Source: JBLYYQ01 sp048550035
GTDB lineage: Bacteria > Nitrospinota_A > UBA7883 > JBLYYQ01
Assembly: GCA_048550035.1 (NCBI GenBank)
Contig: JBLYYQ010000090.1
Coordinates: 1 to 20,793 of the forward strand
DNA length: 20,793 bases
Direction: 5' to 3'
Under the pieces are notes generated by a model, which was not told where the DNA came from, ran no database searches, and worked only from the letters and a program-made list of their open reading frames with translations. The first letter of the stretch is position 1, and each line of letters starts with the position of its first letter. The position numbers and the translations under genes were made by a program. Shown in pieces: positions 9,250 to 15,134 of the stretch.

Positions 9250-9267
9250 TACCCTACCTATTACACA

Positions 9268-9804
9268 TTAAATGATTTTTGACTGTAACTCTTTTAATTG
9301 ACCTACGATAGAACCATCGTATAGCCTATTTCCTATCTGAATTATTAAGCCACCTATTAAACTCTTATCAACAACAGTATCAAATATCAACTCTTTACTT
9401 TCTACGTTCGAAAGAGACTCTTCGATTACTGCAAGCTGCTCTTGGCTTATCTTAAACGGAGAGGTTATCTTAACTATTGCTCTATCTTGAAAGTCTAAAA
9501 TCAGCTTCTGATACTCTTCTATAATCTGACGCAAAATATTAATACGACCGTTGAAAAGTAAGAGCATTATTAATCTGCCAGACTTTTCGTTAATTCTTAA
9601 ATGCTCTATTACTCCTCCTACTACCGACTCTTTTATCTCAAGGGAAAACTGAGGAGTATGGATAAGGTTCTTTAGCTCAATTGAGCTACCATAAGCTTCT
9701 GCAAAAAGTTCTAATTCATCTAAAACTGTATCTTGCTCAACTGCTTTCTTAACTATCGAAATTAGCCCGATTGCGTAACGCTTTGCTACCACTTGGTTCT
9801 TCAT
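9268..9804 (-). CDS. atpH: ATP synthase delta subunit
   Basis: Delta (OSCP) joins the peripheral stalk (b/b') to the top of F1. The 178-residue protein has the family N-terminal helical domain (VAKRYAIGLISIVKK) and the C-terminal block VDKSLIGGLIIQIGNRLYDG followed by SIVGQLKEL. Its ATG overlaps the atpF TGA by four bases (ATGA), which implies translational coupling to atpF. Confidence 0.95.
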   Translation of the reverse strand: MKNQVVAKRYAIGLISIVKKAVEQDTVLDELELFAEAYGSSIELKNLIHTPQFSLEIKESVVGGVIEHLRINEKSGRLIMLLLFNGRINILRQIIEEYQKLILDFQDRAIVKITSPFKISQEQLAVIEESLSNVESKELIFDTVVDKSLIGGLIIQIGNRLYDGSIVGQLKELQSKII

Positions 9805-10394
9805 ACTGAGCCACTCTTTAATTGAGATAAGTACTCTTTTATCAACTCATCTTGATTGGAATCATCAAACTTTTCTACTATCATCGCTTCTGCACGGATG
9901 ATTGCATCATTTAGCGTTTCGTTTATTAGCCCATCTCTTGCCTGCTTGGTCTCAAGTGCAATTGCAATTTTTGCTTTGGCTAAAATCGTCTTTGCTTCGG
10001 CAGCCCCTTCTTCAATAAGCATCTTTTTAATCGCTTCTCCCTCAAGGCGAGCAGCCTCTTTTTGTCTCTTGCAATCTTCGGCTAGTAAAGCCATCTTCTC
10101 TTGTAGAGTAGATAACTTTGTCGCAGCATCTCGTTCTTGCTCAATTAAGAGCTCAACTCGCTTGCTAATCTCATTTTGACGATGTTTTAGCATCGGAATC
10201 GCAAATTTCTTTATAAGCCATCCAACTGCCGCTACTAGAATCAAGAAATTGAAAATACGACTCCCGTCTAGACGCCAAGTCCACTCCTCTGCCATTGGAA
10301 TGGCCGATCCATTAGCAAAGTCATTGCTAAATAAGAGCAACCCTAAAACTAAAAAGGGCAACCGTTTCAATATGAAATTTCTACTAATGAGCAT
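9801..10394 (-). CDS. atpF: ATP synthase subunit b
   Basis: Subunit b forms the membrane-anchored peripheral stalk. This 197-residue version has two hydrophobic stretches: residues about 12-27 (LPFLVLGLLLFSNDFANGSA), which resembles a signal peptide, and about 48-67 (IFNFLILVAAVGWLIKKFA), the usual anchor. A long charged coiled coil follows. An extra N-terminal hydrophobic segment is a feature of b subunits in deltaproteobacteria with a separate b' gene. It starts 3 bases after the b' stop and overlaps atpH by 4 bases. Confidence 0.92.
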   Translation of the reverse strand: MLISRNFILKRLPFLVLGLLLFSNDFANGSAIPMAEEWTWRLDGSRIFNFLILVAAVGWLIKKFAIPMLKHRQNEISKRVELLIEQERDAATKLSTLQEKMALLAEDCKRQKEAARLEGEAIKKMLIEEGAAEAKTILAKAKIAIALETKQARDGLINETLNDAIIRAEAMIVEKFDDSNQDELIKEYLSQLKSGSV

Positions 10395-10397
10395 CTC

Positions 10398-10820
10398 TTA
10401 ACTTATCCTCGCTAGCTTGTATGCGATACTCTTTGCTATTTGGTCCTTACTCTTCTCAAGAGTGGCTGCTATCGTTCTAACCTCTATTTGCAAGAGCTTC
10501 TTTGCATCCGCGACTTCTGTTTCGAGCTCCTCTTTTGCATTCAATATGATCTTGGTCTGCTCATTTTTCGCATCTACTTGTGCCTGACTTAAGAGTGTGG
10601 CAACATCTTTATTTAACATCTTGAGGCTCTCCTCGTAATCTTGAAGCAGTTTATTGTATGACTCTAAGCTCTGCTTGCTCTTACTTTCTAAATCACCAAA
10701 ATAGTCATCGCGCTCTTTAATCCCATTCAAGACAGGTTTGAAAATTAGAAAGTGGAGTATTATCAATAGTACAAGGAAATTTACCGCTTGAATATATATT
10801 GTCCAATCAACCTCAATCAT
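10398..10820 (-). CDS. atpX: ATP synthase subunit b' (AtpF'/AtpX)
   Basis: This is the second b-type peripheral stalk subunit. The 140-residue protein has one N-terminal membrane anchor (IYIQAVNFLVLLIILHFLIF, residues about 8-27) followed by the KPVLNGIKERDDYF motif and an acidic/basic coiled coil. It is the first gene of the cluster; a GAGGGG stretch about 10 bases before the ATG can serve as the ribosome binding site. The cluster b'-b-delta-alpha-gamma-beta-epsilon contains neither atpB (a) nor atpE (c), which must lie elsewhere. Confidence 0.92.
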   Translation of the reverse strand: MIEVDWTIYIQAVNFLVLLIILHFLIFKPVLNGIKERDDYFGDLESKSKQSLESYNKLLQDYEESLKMLNKDVATLLSQAQVDAKNEQTKIILNAKEELETEVADAKKLLQIEVRTIAATLEKSKDQIAKSIAYKLARIS

Positions 10821-10858
10821 TTAAAACAACCCCTCTTTTTTTATAGGAACTCCGTATT

Positions 10859-10892
10859 TTGCAATGATATATCCTCTTGATTGCAATTTCAA
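10859..10892 (-). promoter_or_regulatory. ATP synthase operon promoter with overlapping inverted repeat
   Basis: On the minus strand TTGAAA (10887-10892) and TATCAT (10864-10869) are separated by 17 bases, a plausible sigma-70 promoter whose start point would leave a leader of about 35-40 bases to atpX. A perfect inverted repeat with 7-base arms, TTGCAAT (10859-10865) and ATTGCAA (10880-10886), sits over the spacer and -10, and could be an operator. The promoter begins 4 bases after the end of the out-of-frame endonuclease tail. Confidence 0.55.
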
Positions 10893-10895
10893 TAA

Positions 10896-10994
10896 TTATT
10901 CAAAAACTTTTAAGACTTCGTAAGCAGTTGCAGTGACTTCTTTGATAAATCGCTTAGGATCATACCAATAGCAGCCAATACAAGAACCTCTATA
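10896..10994 (-). pseudogene. Out-of-frame C-terminal tail of the HNH endonuclease
   Basis: Directly after the endonuclease stop, the +1 frame on the minus strand continues as YRGSCIGCYWYDPKRF, then about 16 more residues to a TAA at 10896-10898. This is protein-like (Trp, paired Cys, Asp-Pro) and brings a second C-x2-C that would complete a four-cysteine zinc site with CKRC upstream. Removing one A from the A5 run (plus-strand T5 at 10995-10999) joins the frames as ...KRGSK-YRGSCIGCYWYDP. I infer a 1-base insertion, real or a sequencing error. Confidence 0.6.
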
Positions 10995-11514
10995 TTTTTG
11001 ATCCCCTTTTCCATTGCCCTAAAGGGAAGCCTAAAGCCGTCGCATCAAATCTATCATTGCTATCCCTACATCTCTTGCAATGACTCCGCTTTGCATTATT
11101 TGCAGCTTTTGATAATGGCTGAAAATCATCAATCTTCACCGAGCTTGCACTTTGCAACCGTAGATCATCTCGCCGACCATCTTTATGATCAACTTCAACG
11201 CTACCGATATCTAAAACAGAGCACCTTAGCCTCTTAATCGCTTGCGAAATCTCATCTGGAATCGGTTTTTTTATTGGTCTCTTTTCAAATCCATGTAATT
11301 TTATATATGAAATTTTATTGCCTGACTTTGCACGCTCTATATTGTAAACATGTGCAAGCGGACCGTCATCTCGGCACCAAGAGCCTCCATTCCCAAGCTT
11401 TAACGGAGCATATCGCTCTTCAAACTCTCGTACATATACTTTTCGCGAATAACCATCCTCATCCGGCTTTGCTAACTCGAGAAATAGCTGAGATAATTTA
11501 CTCTTGAGTTGCAT
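10990..11514 (-). CDS. HNH-type restriction endonuclease, probably frameshifted
   Basis: Probable type II restriction endonuclease, called from an HNH nuclease core plus its partner methyltransferase. The core is visible as EVDHKDGRRDD (Asp109-His110), FQPLSKAANNAKR (Asn139, Asn140, Lys142) and CKRC (Cys146, Cys149), one half of a structural zinc site. The other half is missing in this frame and is found in the +1 frame just after the stop, so the 174-residue ORF is probably a truncated version of a protein of about 208 residues. The N-terminal 100 residues (including WCRDDGPLAHVYNIE) would carry DNA recognition, but I cannot name the family or target site. The ATG at 11514 lies inside the methyltransferase gene (17-base overlap), so translation is likely coupled. 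The truncated enzyme is probably inactive. Confidence 0.75.
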   Translation of the reverse strand: MQLKSKLSQLFLELAKPDEDGYSRKVYVREFEERYAPLKLGNGGSWCRDDGPLAHVYNIERAKSGNKISYIKLHGFEKRPIKKPIPDEISQAIKRLRCSVLDIGSVEVDHKDGRRDDLRLQSASSVKIDDFQPLSKAANNAKRSHCKRCRDSNDRFDATALGFPLGQWKRGSKI

Positions 11515-12241
11515 CTTTTAACCTCAATCGTGCCTCCTTAATATAACTAGAATCTATGTCAGATCCTTTAAATCTACGATCTGTCTTTAATGCAGCTACT
11601 GCAGTTGTCCCTGATCCTAAAAATGGATCAACAACCAGATCGCCCTTATTGCTATGTTTAAGAATTAATTCTTGAAACAGCTCTAATGGCTTTTGCGTCG
11701 GGTGGATCCTATTTCCATTATGGCGGGGAATCGGTAAACGATAGATTCCATTATCGTATTCACTATGAAATGTTGGGCGTCCACCTTTAACTCCAAAGAT
11801 AGCCACTTCTCGGCTATTAGTTAGATATGCTCGTTTACTATTGAGCGGAACAGGGTTGCTCTTTTCCCAGATCAGCACCCGCAACATCTTAAAACCAGCA
11901 TCTTTCATCGCATCTGCAAGGTATGAGAGCTTCCAAAAATCGTAGAATATAATCGCGCTCCCTCGTGGTTTTAATGCCCGGTAGGTTGACCTGCTTAATT
12001 TTGGCAAATCTATTGCTCTATTATCCCACTTCCCAAACTCCATACTAACCGCAAACCTTGCAACACCTCTTGGACCATATTGTGAAAAACCGCTCTTCCG
12101 GCTGATTGTATAGGGTGGATCGGTAAGTATCAGGTCAACACTACCTTCATCTAGCGTAGATAAAAATTTGAACGCATCTAAAGTTTTAACCTCAAGATCC
12201 CCTTTGGCAGGCAATATTACTCCGCTACTCTCTTTGCCCAC
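11498..12241 (-). CDS. Type II DNA adenine-N6 methyltransferase (beta class)
   Basis: Methylates the recognition site of the adjoining endonuclease, using S-adenosylmethionine. Motif order is IV - target recognition - X - I, the beta arrangement: the catalytic TDPPY is at residues 40-44 (DPPY indicates N6-adenine), motif X is HPTQKPLELFQELI at about 180-193, and the AdoMet-binding motif I is DPFLGSGTT at 205-213. The length of 247 residues is short but complete for this class. The start codon is GTG (12239-12241) with a GGGGG tract about 7 bases upstream; no ATG occurs before the catalytic region. The gene precedes the endonuclease on the same strand, so protection can be made first. Recognition sequence unknown. 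Confidence 0.9.
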   Translation of the reverse strand: MGKESSGVILPAKGDLEVKTLDAFKFLSTLDEGSVDLILTDPPYTISRKSGFSQYGPRGVARFAVSMEFGKWDNRAIDLPKLSRSTYRALKPRGSAIIFYDFWKLSYLADAMKDAGFKMLRVLIWEKSNPVPLNSKRAYLTNSREVAIFGVKGGRPTFHSEYDNGIYRLPIPRHNGNRIHPTQKPLELFQELILKHSNKGDLVVDPFLGSGTTAVAALKTDRRFKGSDIDSSYIKEARLRLKDATQE

Positions 12242-12262
12242 GCCAAACCCCCGAGATTTTTG

Positions 12263-12289
12263 TATAGTTGAATTATTATACCAACTATA
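12263..12289 (-). promoter_or_regulatory. Methyltransferase promoter within an 8-bp-arm palindrome
   Basis: The minus strand carries a perfect extended -10, TGG then TATAAT (12275-12280), with no good -35. It is enclosed by a perfect inverted repeat, TATAGTTG (12263-12270) and CAACTATA (12282-12289), with an 11-base spacer. The predicted start point is near 12268, inside the left arm. A protein bound to both arms would block the promoter, so this looks like an operator for autoregulation of the restriction-modification genes. Confidence 0.55.
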
Positions 12290-12379
12290 GCATAACGACT
12301 CTCAGACTTCAGTAATTATCAGAATCGAACAGTTTACTGCCTCATGAACTTCTTTAAGGATTCTAAAGGTTTGACAAAT
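12281..12379. repeat. 98-bp direct repeat, copy 1
   Basis: About 99 bases from CCAACTATAGCATAACGA to GACAAAT match 14201-14298 in the same orientation with five substitutions and one inserted C (about 94% identity). It contains inverted pairs CAGTAA/TTACTG and AGAATC/GATTCT, so the RNA could fold. Its left end overlaps the methyltransferase promoter palindrome and its right end supplies the TTGACA of the promoter for the gene at 12429. It holds no ORF. Confidence 0.9.
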
Positions 12380-12398
12380 AGCTTGCTATCTATATTAT
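12371..12398 (+). promoter_or_regulatory. Sigma-70-type promoter for the PP-loop ATPase gene
   Basis: A perfect TTGACA (12371-12376), a 16-base spacer and TATTAT (12393-12398) give a start point near 12405 and a leader of about 24 bases. The -35 lies in the last bases of repeat copy 1; copy 2 has CTGACA at the same place. Confidence 0.6.
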
Positions 12399-12428
12399 CT
12401 ATTCTACACCTTTAACAAACAGGACAGC

Positions 12429-13091
12429 ATGGGACTCTGGATGAGTTGGAGTAGTGGTAAGGATAGTGCATATGCACTCTCGATCTTGTTGCAAGATCCT
12501 AAGATTAAAGTTTCTGGGATCTTTACTTCTATAAATGAAAAGTATCGTCGAGTCAGTATGCACTCTACAGCTGAAGAGCTCCTTATATTGCAAGCTGAAA
12601 GATTAAACCTCCCACTTGAGGTAGTAGCTTTACCTGCAGTATGCTCAAATGAACTCTATAAAGAGAAAATGATGGAATTAATCTTGAAAGCCAAAAAAGC
12701 AGATGTGGACTCGATCGGATTTGGTGATCTACTATTAGAAGATATAAAGCAATACCGGATTAAGATGATGGAAGGAACTAATATCAAACCACTATTCCCG
12801 ATATTCGGAAACGATACAACCGAACTAGCTAAAAAGTTAATTAATCAAAAGTTTAAAGCTGTAATTAACTCAATCGATGAGAAAAAACTATCAAAAGAGC
12901 TATTAGGATCAGAATATAATCAGAATTTTATCAATAGATTGCCAGAGGGTGTTGATCATTGCGGTGAAAATGGTGAATTTCATACATTTGTCTATTCAGC
13001 ACCAATCTTTTCTAATCCTATCAATATTAAAGTTGGCCAAATAGTCTCCAAAGATGGTTATGGATATATTGATCTACTCTTGGATAACTAA
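12429..13091 (+). CDS. Dph6-related PP-loop ATP pyrophosphatase
   Basis: Member of the adenine-nucleotide alpha-hydrolase family related to diphthine-ammonia ligase (Dph6). Such enzymes adenylate a substrate carboxylate and pass it to ammonia. Bacteria do not make diphthamide, so the bacterial substrate is unknown. The PP-loop WSSGKDSAYAL is at residues 7-17; the conserved mid-region FGDLLLEDIKQYR and the C-terminal signature HCGENGEFHTFVY (about residues 177-189) are diagnostic. The 220-residue length fits the single-domain bacterial form. The ATG follows an AGGAC site by 4 bases. It stands alone on the plus strand between repeat copies 1 and 3. High confidence in the family, none in the substrate. 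Confidence 0.88.
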   Translation: MGLWMSWSSGKDSAYALSILLQDPKIKVSGIFTSINEKYRRVSMHSTAEELLILQAERLNLPLEVVALPAVCSNELYKEKMMELILKAKKADVDSIGFGDLLLEDIKQYRIKMMEGTNIKPLFPIFGNDTTELAKKLINQKFKAVINSIDEKKLSKELLGSEYNQNFINRLPEGVDHCGENGEFHTFVYSAPIFSNPINIKVGQIVSKDGYGYIDLLLDN

Positions 13092-13092
13092 C

Positions 13093-13208
13093 GAATTTCT
13101 TAATTAAATTCTGCAGCAGCTTCGCTTAAACCAGATCTATACAGTGATGAATAATTAATCTAATGCTAGAGGTGAGTCATTATAATATTGGCAAACCTCT
13201 CATGCCAT
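13093..13208. repeat. Degenerate inverted copy of the 98-bp repeat (copy 3)
   Basis: The stretch after the stop at 13091 resembles the reverse complement of copy 2. GAAT..CTTAA.....TTC.TG.AGCAG next to the gene end corresponds to the copy 2 end next to the lipoprotein stop, and an 11-base block, TTTGCCAATAT read on the minus strand at about 13182-13192, matches exactly. A TGGCAT block follows on the far side in both. The middle is diverged, with insertions, so this is a tentative homology. Confidence 0.45.
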
Positions 13209-13227
13209 CAAGGTGTTGTTTTTGGAG

Positions 13228-14121
13228 CTATGGCTTAATCTTAACCTCAATATGATAATGGAAGTTATCAATTGGTGGCTTTGGAAAAACCCAATTTAAG
13301 ATACCATTCTGTATGAAGCATTGCGAAGTGTCATTTTGAGACCAGTAGGTAACTGTTGAAATTCCAAATTTGTTAACTTGGAATAGAGCATCAATATTAT
13401 CCATCTTTTTAAGGTTTTCTCCGCATCCCTTAAGAACTGTCCCGATATAACTGCCAATCATCTGACTGACCTGTTCTTCGTAAGCTCCACCTTTTTTAGT
13501 TTTACTCTGTTTTTTGGCCACTTCTATCAAAGGCTTTAGTTGAGCCTCACTTACAGCCTTGTAATCAGGATTATCAGAGTGGAACATATAAGACTCCACC
13601 AGAGCTCTCAAAGCCTTAATAGACTTTTTATATTCTCCCTGATTTTTGCTTGTAAGTACCATTAACACAATTACTTTTGACTCTTCTATATACGCAACCA
13701 TTTCATGCTGTTCCTGACTATGCCGCCGTTCATTATGCAACCATTCTTTGAGAACGATTTTTTTATTATTAACTGAACGGGTTCCTAGGTCTTTTACTGT
13801 TACTGTAGGGGATGTAACTTTTATTTCACTGAGGCTGTAATTTATAAACTCTTCAATGTTATTCTGCCCACTTTTCTTCACTGCTACGTTCGTATACATA
13901 ACTGCTTTGGAGTCCGCCCAAGAGCCACCTTTCGGGTAGAAAACAGCTTGAAGTCCGTTGCTCTTCCCTGATACGGTATCCAATACCCACCCTTTTGGAG
14001 CCTCTAAACTATATAGGTAGTTTTCCCCCCAGATGGTACCAGTGTCGTTTGCGAAAACATTTGTAGATAGTAAAACTATTATTGTAGATAGTAAAAGTGT
14101 TACTAAAGTGAATTTTTTCAT
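13228..14121 (-). CDS. Exported protein of unknown function
   Basis: I do not recognise a named family. The product (297 residues from the ATG at 14121) has a clear signal peptide, MKKFTLVTLLLSTIIVLLST then NVFA, with likely cleavage before NDTGT. The first third after it (YSLEAPKGWVLDTVSGKSNG, then AVFYPKGGSW) resembles the PsbP/DUF1795-type fold seen in many exported proteins, where a phrase like P-x-GW is typical. Two cysteines (GCGE and SQCFIQNG) fall in the C-terminal third and could form a disulfide. The C-terminus (NWVFPKPPIDNFHYHIEVKI) is distinctive. A GTG at 14166 is in frame, but it would place charged sequence before the signal peptide and lacks a ribosome binding site; AGGAG is 14 bases before the ATG. 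It lies between repeat copies 3 and 2. Confidence 0.75.
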   Translation of the reverse strand: MKKFTLVTLLLSTIIVLLSTNVFANDTGTIWGENYLYSLEAPKGWVLDTVSGKSNGLQAVFYPKGGSWADSKAVMYTNVAVKKSGQNNIEEFINYSLSEIKVTSPTVTVKDLGTRSVNNKKIVLKEWLHNERRHSQEQHEMVAYIEESKVIVLMVLTSKNQGEYKKSIKALRALVESYMFHSDNPDYKAVSEAQLKPLIEVAKKQSKTKKGGAYEEQVSQMIGSYIGTVLKGCGENLKKMDNIDALFQVNKFGISTVTYWSQNDTSQCFIQNGILNWVFPKPPIDNFHYHIEVKIKP

Positions 14122-14200
14122 GATTTTAAAAAAAGCTCCTAGAGGTTTATGCAAATATCTTCTCACTAATGTTTTCTTTAAAATTGAGATGGCATTTTTG

Positions 14201-14298
14201 CCAATATAGCATAACGAGTCTCAAACTTCAGTAATTATCAGAATCGAACAGTTTACTGCTTCATGAACTTCTTTAAGGATTCTACAGGTCTGACAAAT
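14201..14298. repeat. 98-bp direct repeat, copy 2
   Basis: Near-identical to 12281-12379 (five substitutions, one missing base), 1,920 bases apart in the same orientation. It includes the last five codons and stop of the lipoprotein gene on the minus strand (LSDL-stop). Copy 1 keeps the same codons (LSNL-stop) without the gene, which suggests the copied unit began inside a gene end. On its left it abuts a short inverted repeat, TGGCA-TTTT-TGCCA (14190-14203). Confidence 0.9.
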
Positions 14299-14656
14299 CG
14301 TGATAATAATTATCCCATTTGACCATTCGTATCTCAGAGATACAGTGGGGTGGGCCTGCCAAAGAAAGATTTAAATCTCCTTTATAGGTGTCCACAACCG
14401 CAACTTTATTTTGAGAGAATACAACCACTAGGTAGTTGTTTTCATAGATGCCGGTTTCACAATATTGCCAAGCTTCATATCCAATGGTGATGTGTGTGGT
14501 GGTTGATTTGTGTATTGCTGGTCCTAGAAGTTTGGTTACTTTTTCTTTTGTATCACCTTTCTTAATCAAATCACCTTTTTTGTAAAGTTGTCCAGTGGCG
14601 CATCCAAAAATTAATAACAAAATTAATAGTGGAACTAGTTTGGTAAGTTTTTTCAT
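14282..14656 (-). CDS. Small BamE/SmpA-like lipoprotein
   Basis: Predicted lipoprotein of 124 residues. The N-terminus is a lipoprotein signal (MKKLTKLVPLLILLLIFGC) with a lipobox ending at Cys19, which would be lipidated and probably anchored in the outer membrane or periplasmic face. The mature part starts with GQLYKKGDLIKKGDTKEKVT then KLLGPA, the helix-turn pattern of BamE/SmpA-type domains (G-D/S-x2-E/Q-V-x3-LG-x-P), followed by short beta strands (ITIGYEAWQYCE, YLVVVFSQNKVAVVD). True BamE works in outer-membrane protein assembly, but this fold is used widely and I do not claim that role. The ribosome binding site is excellent (AAGGAGAT, then ATG). The stop falls inside repeat copy 2. 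Confidence 0.8.
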   Translation of the reverse strand: MKKLTKLVPLLILLLIFGCATGQLYKKGDLIKKGDTKEKVTKLLGPAIHKSTTTHITIGYEAWQYCETGIYENNYLVVVFSQNKVAVVDTYKGDLNLSLAGPPHCISEIRMVKWDNYYHDLSDL

Positions 14657-14721
14657 GCTTTATCTCCTTCTAGATTTATCTATTTGTGGTATTTTCTAGC
14701 TAGAGAATGTCAAGCTTTAAT

Positions 14722-14749
14722 TTTATATCTTCTTACATTTCGCACTCAA
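14722..14749 (-). promoter_or_regulatory. Possible promoter of the lipoprotein gene
   Basis: Minus-strand TTGAGT (14744-14749), 16 bases, then TATAAA (14722-14727). A second TTGACA is at 14708-14713 but has no good -10 at the right distance. The -35 overlaps the left arm of the inverted repeat at 14745-14783. Confidence 0.4.
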
Positions 14750-14783
14750 GGAGTATTTTATTTTGACTCCTTTACTCCTTGAG
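14745..14783. repeat. 11-bp perfect inverted repeat
   Basis: Arms CTCAAGGAGTA (14745-14755) and TACTCCTTGAG (14773-14783) are perfect, with a 17-base spacer containing a further CTCC. The right arm also forms a shorter alternative hairpin with its flank (ACTCC-TTGA-GGAGT). No T-run follows on either strand, so it is not a standard intrinsic terminator. It lies between tRNA-His and the lipoprotein promoter; an operator or RNA switch is possible. Confidence 0.6.
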
Positions 14784-14893
14784 GAGTGGAATTTCTCATT
14801 AAAGGTGTCGAACCAACGTCTAGTGGACGGAAGTATTGAATTTGATTGGAAAAACCTTTTGGATTGCTCTAGAAATACTCTGATATGAAAAAA

Positions 14894-14970
14894 TGGGGTG
14901 AGCGACGGGACTTGAACCCGCGACATCAGGAGCCACAATCCTGTGCTCTACCAGCTGAGCTACGCCCACC
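14894..14970 (-). tRNA. tRNA-His (GTG anticodon)
   Basis: The minus strand folds as a complete tRNA: acceptor stem GTGGGCG with CGCTCAC, D-arm GCTC...GAGC, anticodon stem CAGGA/TCCTG around TTGTGGC (anticodon GTG, histidine), and T-arm GCGGG-TTCAAGT-CCCGT. The extra 5' G (G-1, at 14970) opposite C73, the identity mark of tRNA-His, is encoded, as is the 3' CCA (14894-14896). A T6 run follows the CCA. I could not assign a promoter with confidence. Confidence 0.96.
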
Positions 14971-15134
14971 ATAAAAAAGCAAAACTCACCTCTATAGCGA
15001 TCTCTCACATTAAGAGAGCTTACTTTACTAGGTTAAAGTTTCTACGCTACAGATTGAACAGAACTTTTCAAGAGTAGGCGTGGCAATAATTGATAATTCA
15101 AAAAAACAATCTACTCATCTGCAACAGCTTTAAC
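14971..15134. other. Spacer between tRNA-His and the YccA-like gene
   Basis: This 164-base stretch holds no ORF I believe. It has a short inverted repeat (CTCTC at 15002-15006 with GAGAG at 15014-15018) and AT-rich sequence that must include the tRNA promoter, but no -35/-10 pair stands out. Confidence 0.5.

Noticed and set aside
9856..10179. Plus-strand ORF of 107 codons inside atpF
   Set aside because: It is an antisense shadow of a coiled-coil gene, with serine/alanine-rich low-complexity product and no start signals. The same reasoning removes the other antisense ORFs in plsX, atpC, atpD, atpA, dut, dprA, rny and the endonuclease.
13190..13210. TGGCATGAGAGGTTTGCC on the minus strand as a sigma-54 promoter
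   Set aside because: The GG-to-GC spacing is two bases too long and it is downstream of, not before, a gene.
14657..14680. TCTAGAAGGAGAT resembling an expression-vector ribosome binding site (possible contamination)
   Set aside because: Only the Shine-Dalgarno is shared; the surroundings are native and the same block occurs at a second gene.
14800..14830. GGTTCGACACC on the minus strand, reminiscent of a tRNA T-arm or tmRNA end
   Set aside because: The flanking bases do not form a T-stem and no acceptor or anticodon arm is present.
14890..14970. tRNA-His as an integration site for a mobile element
   Set aside because: No integrase gene is in the window and I found no second copy of the tRNA 3' end.
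14723..15008. Short minus-strand ORFs crossing tRNA-His
   Set aside because: They read through the tRNA gene; the protein text is a translation of the tRNA.
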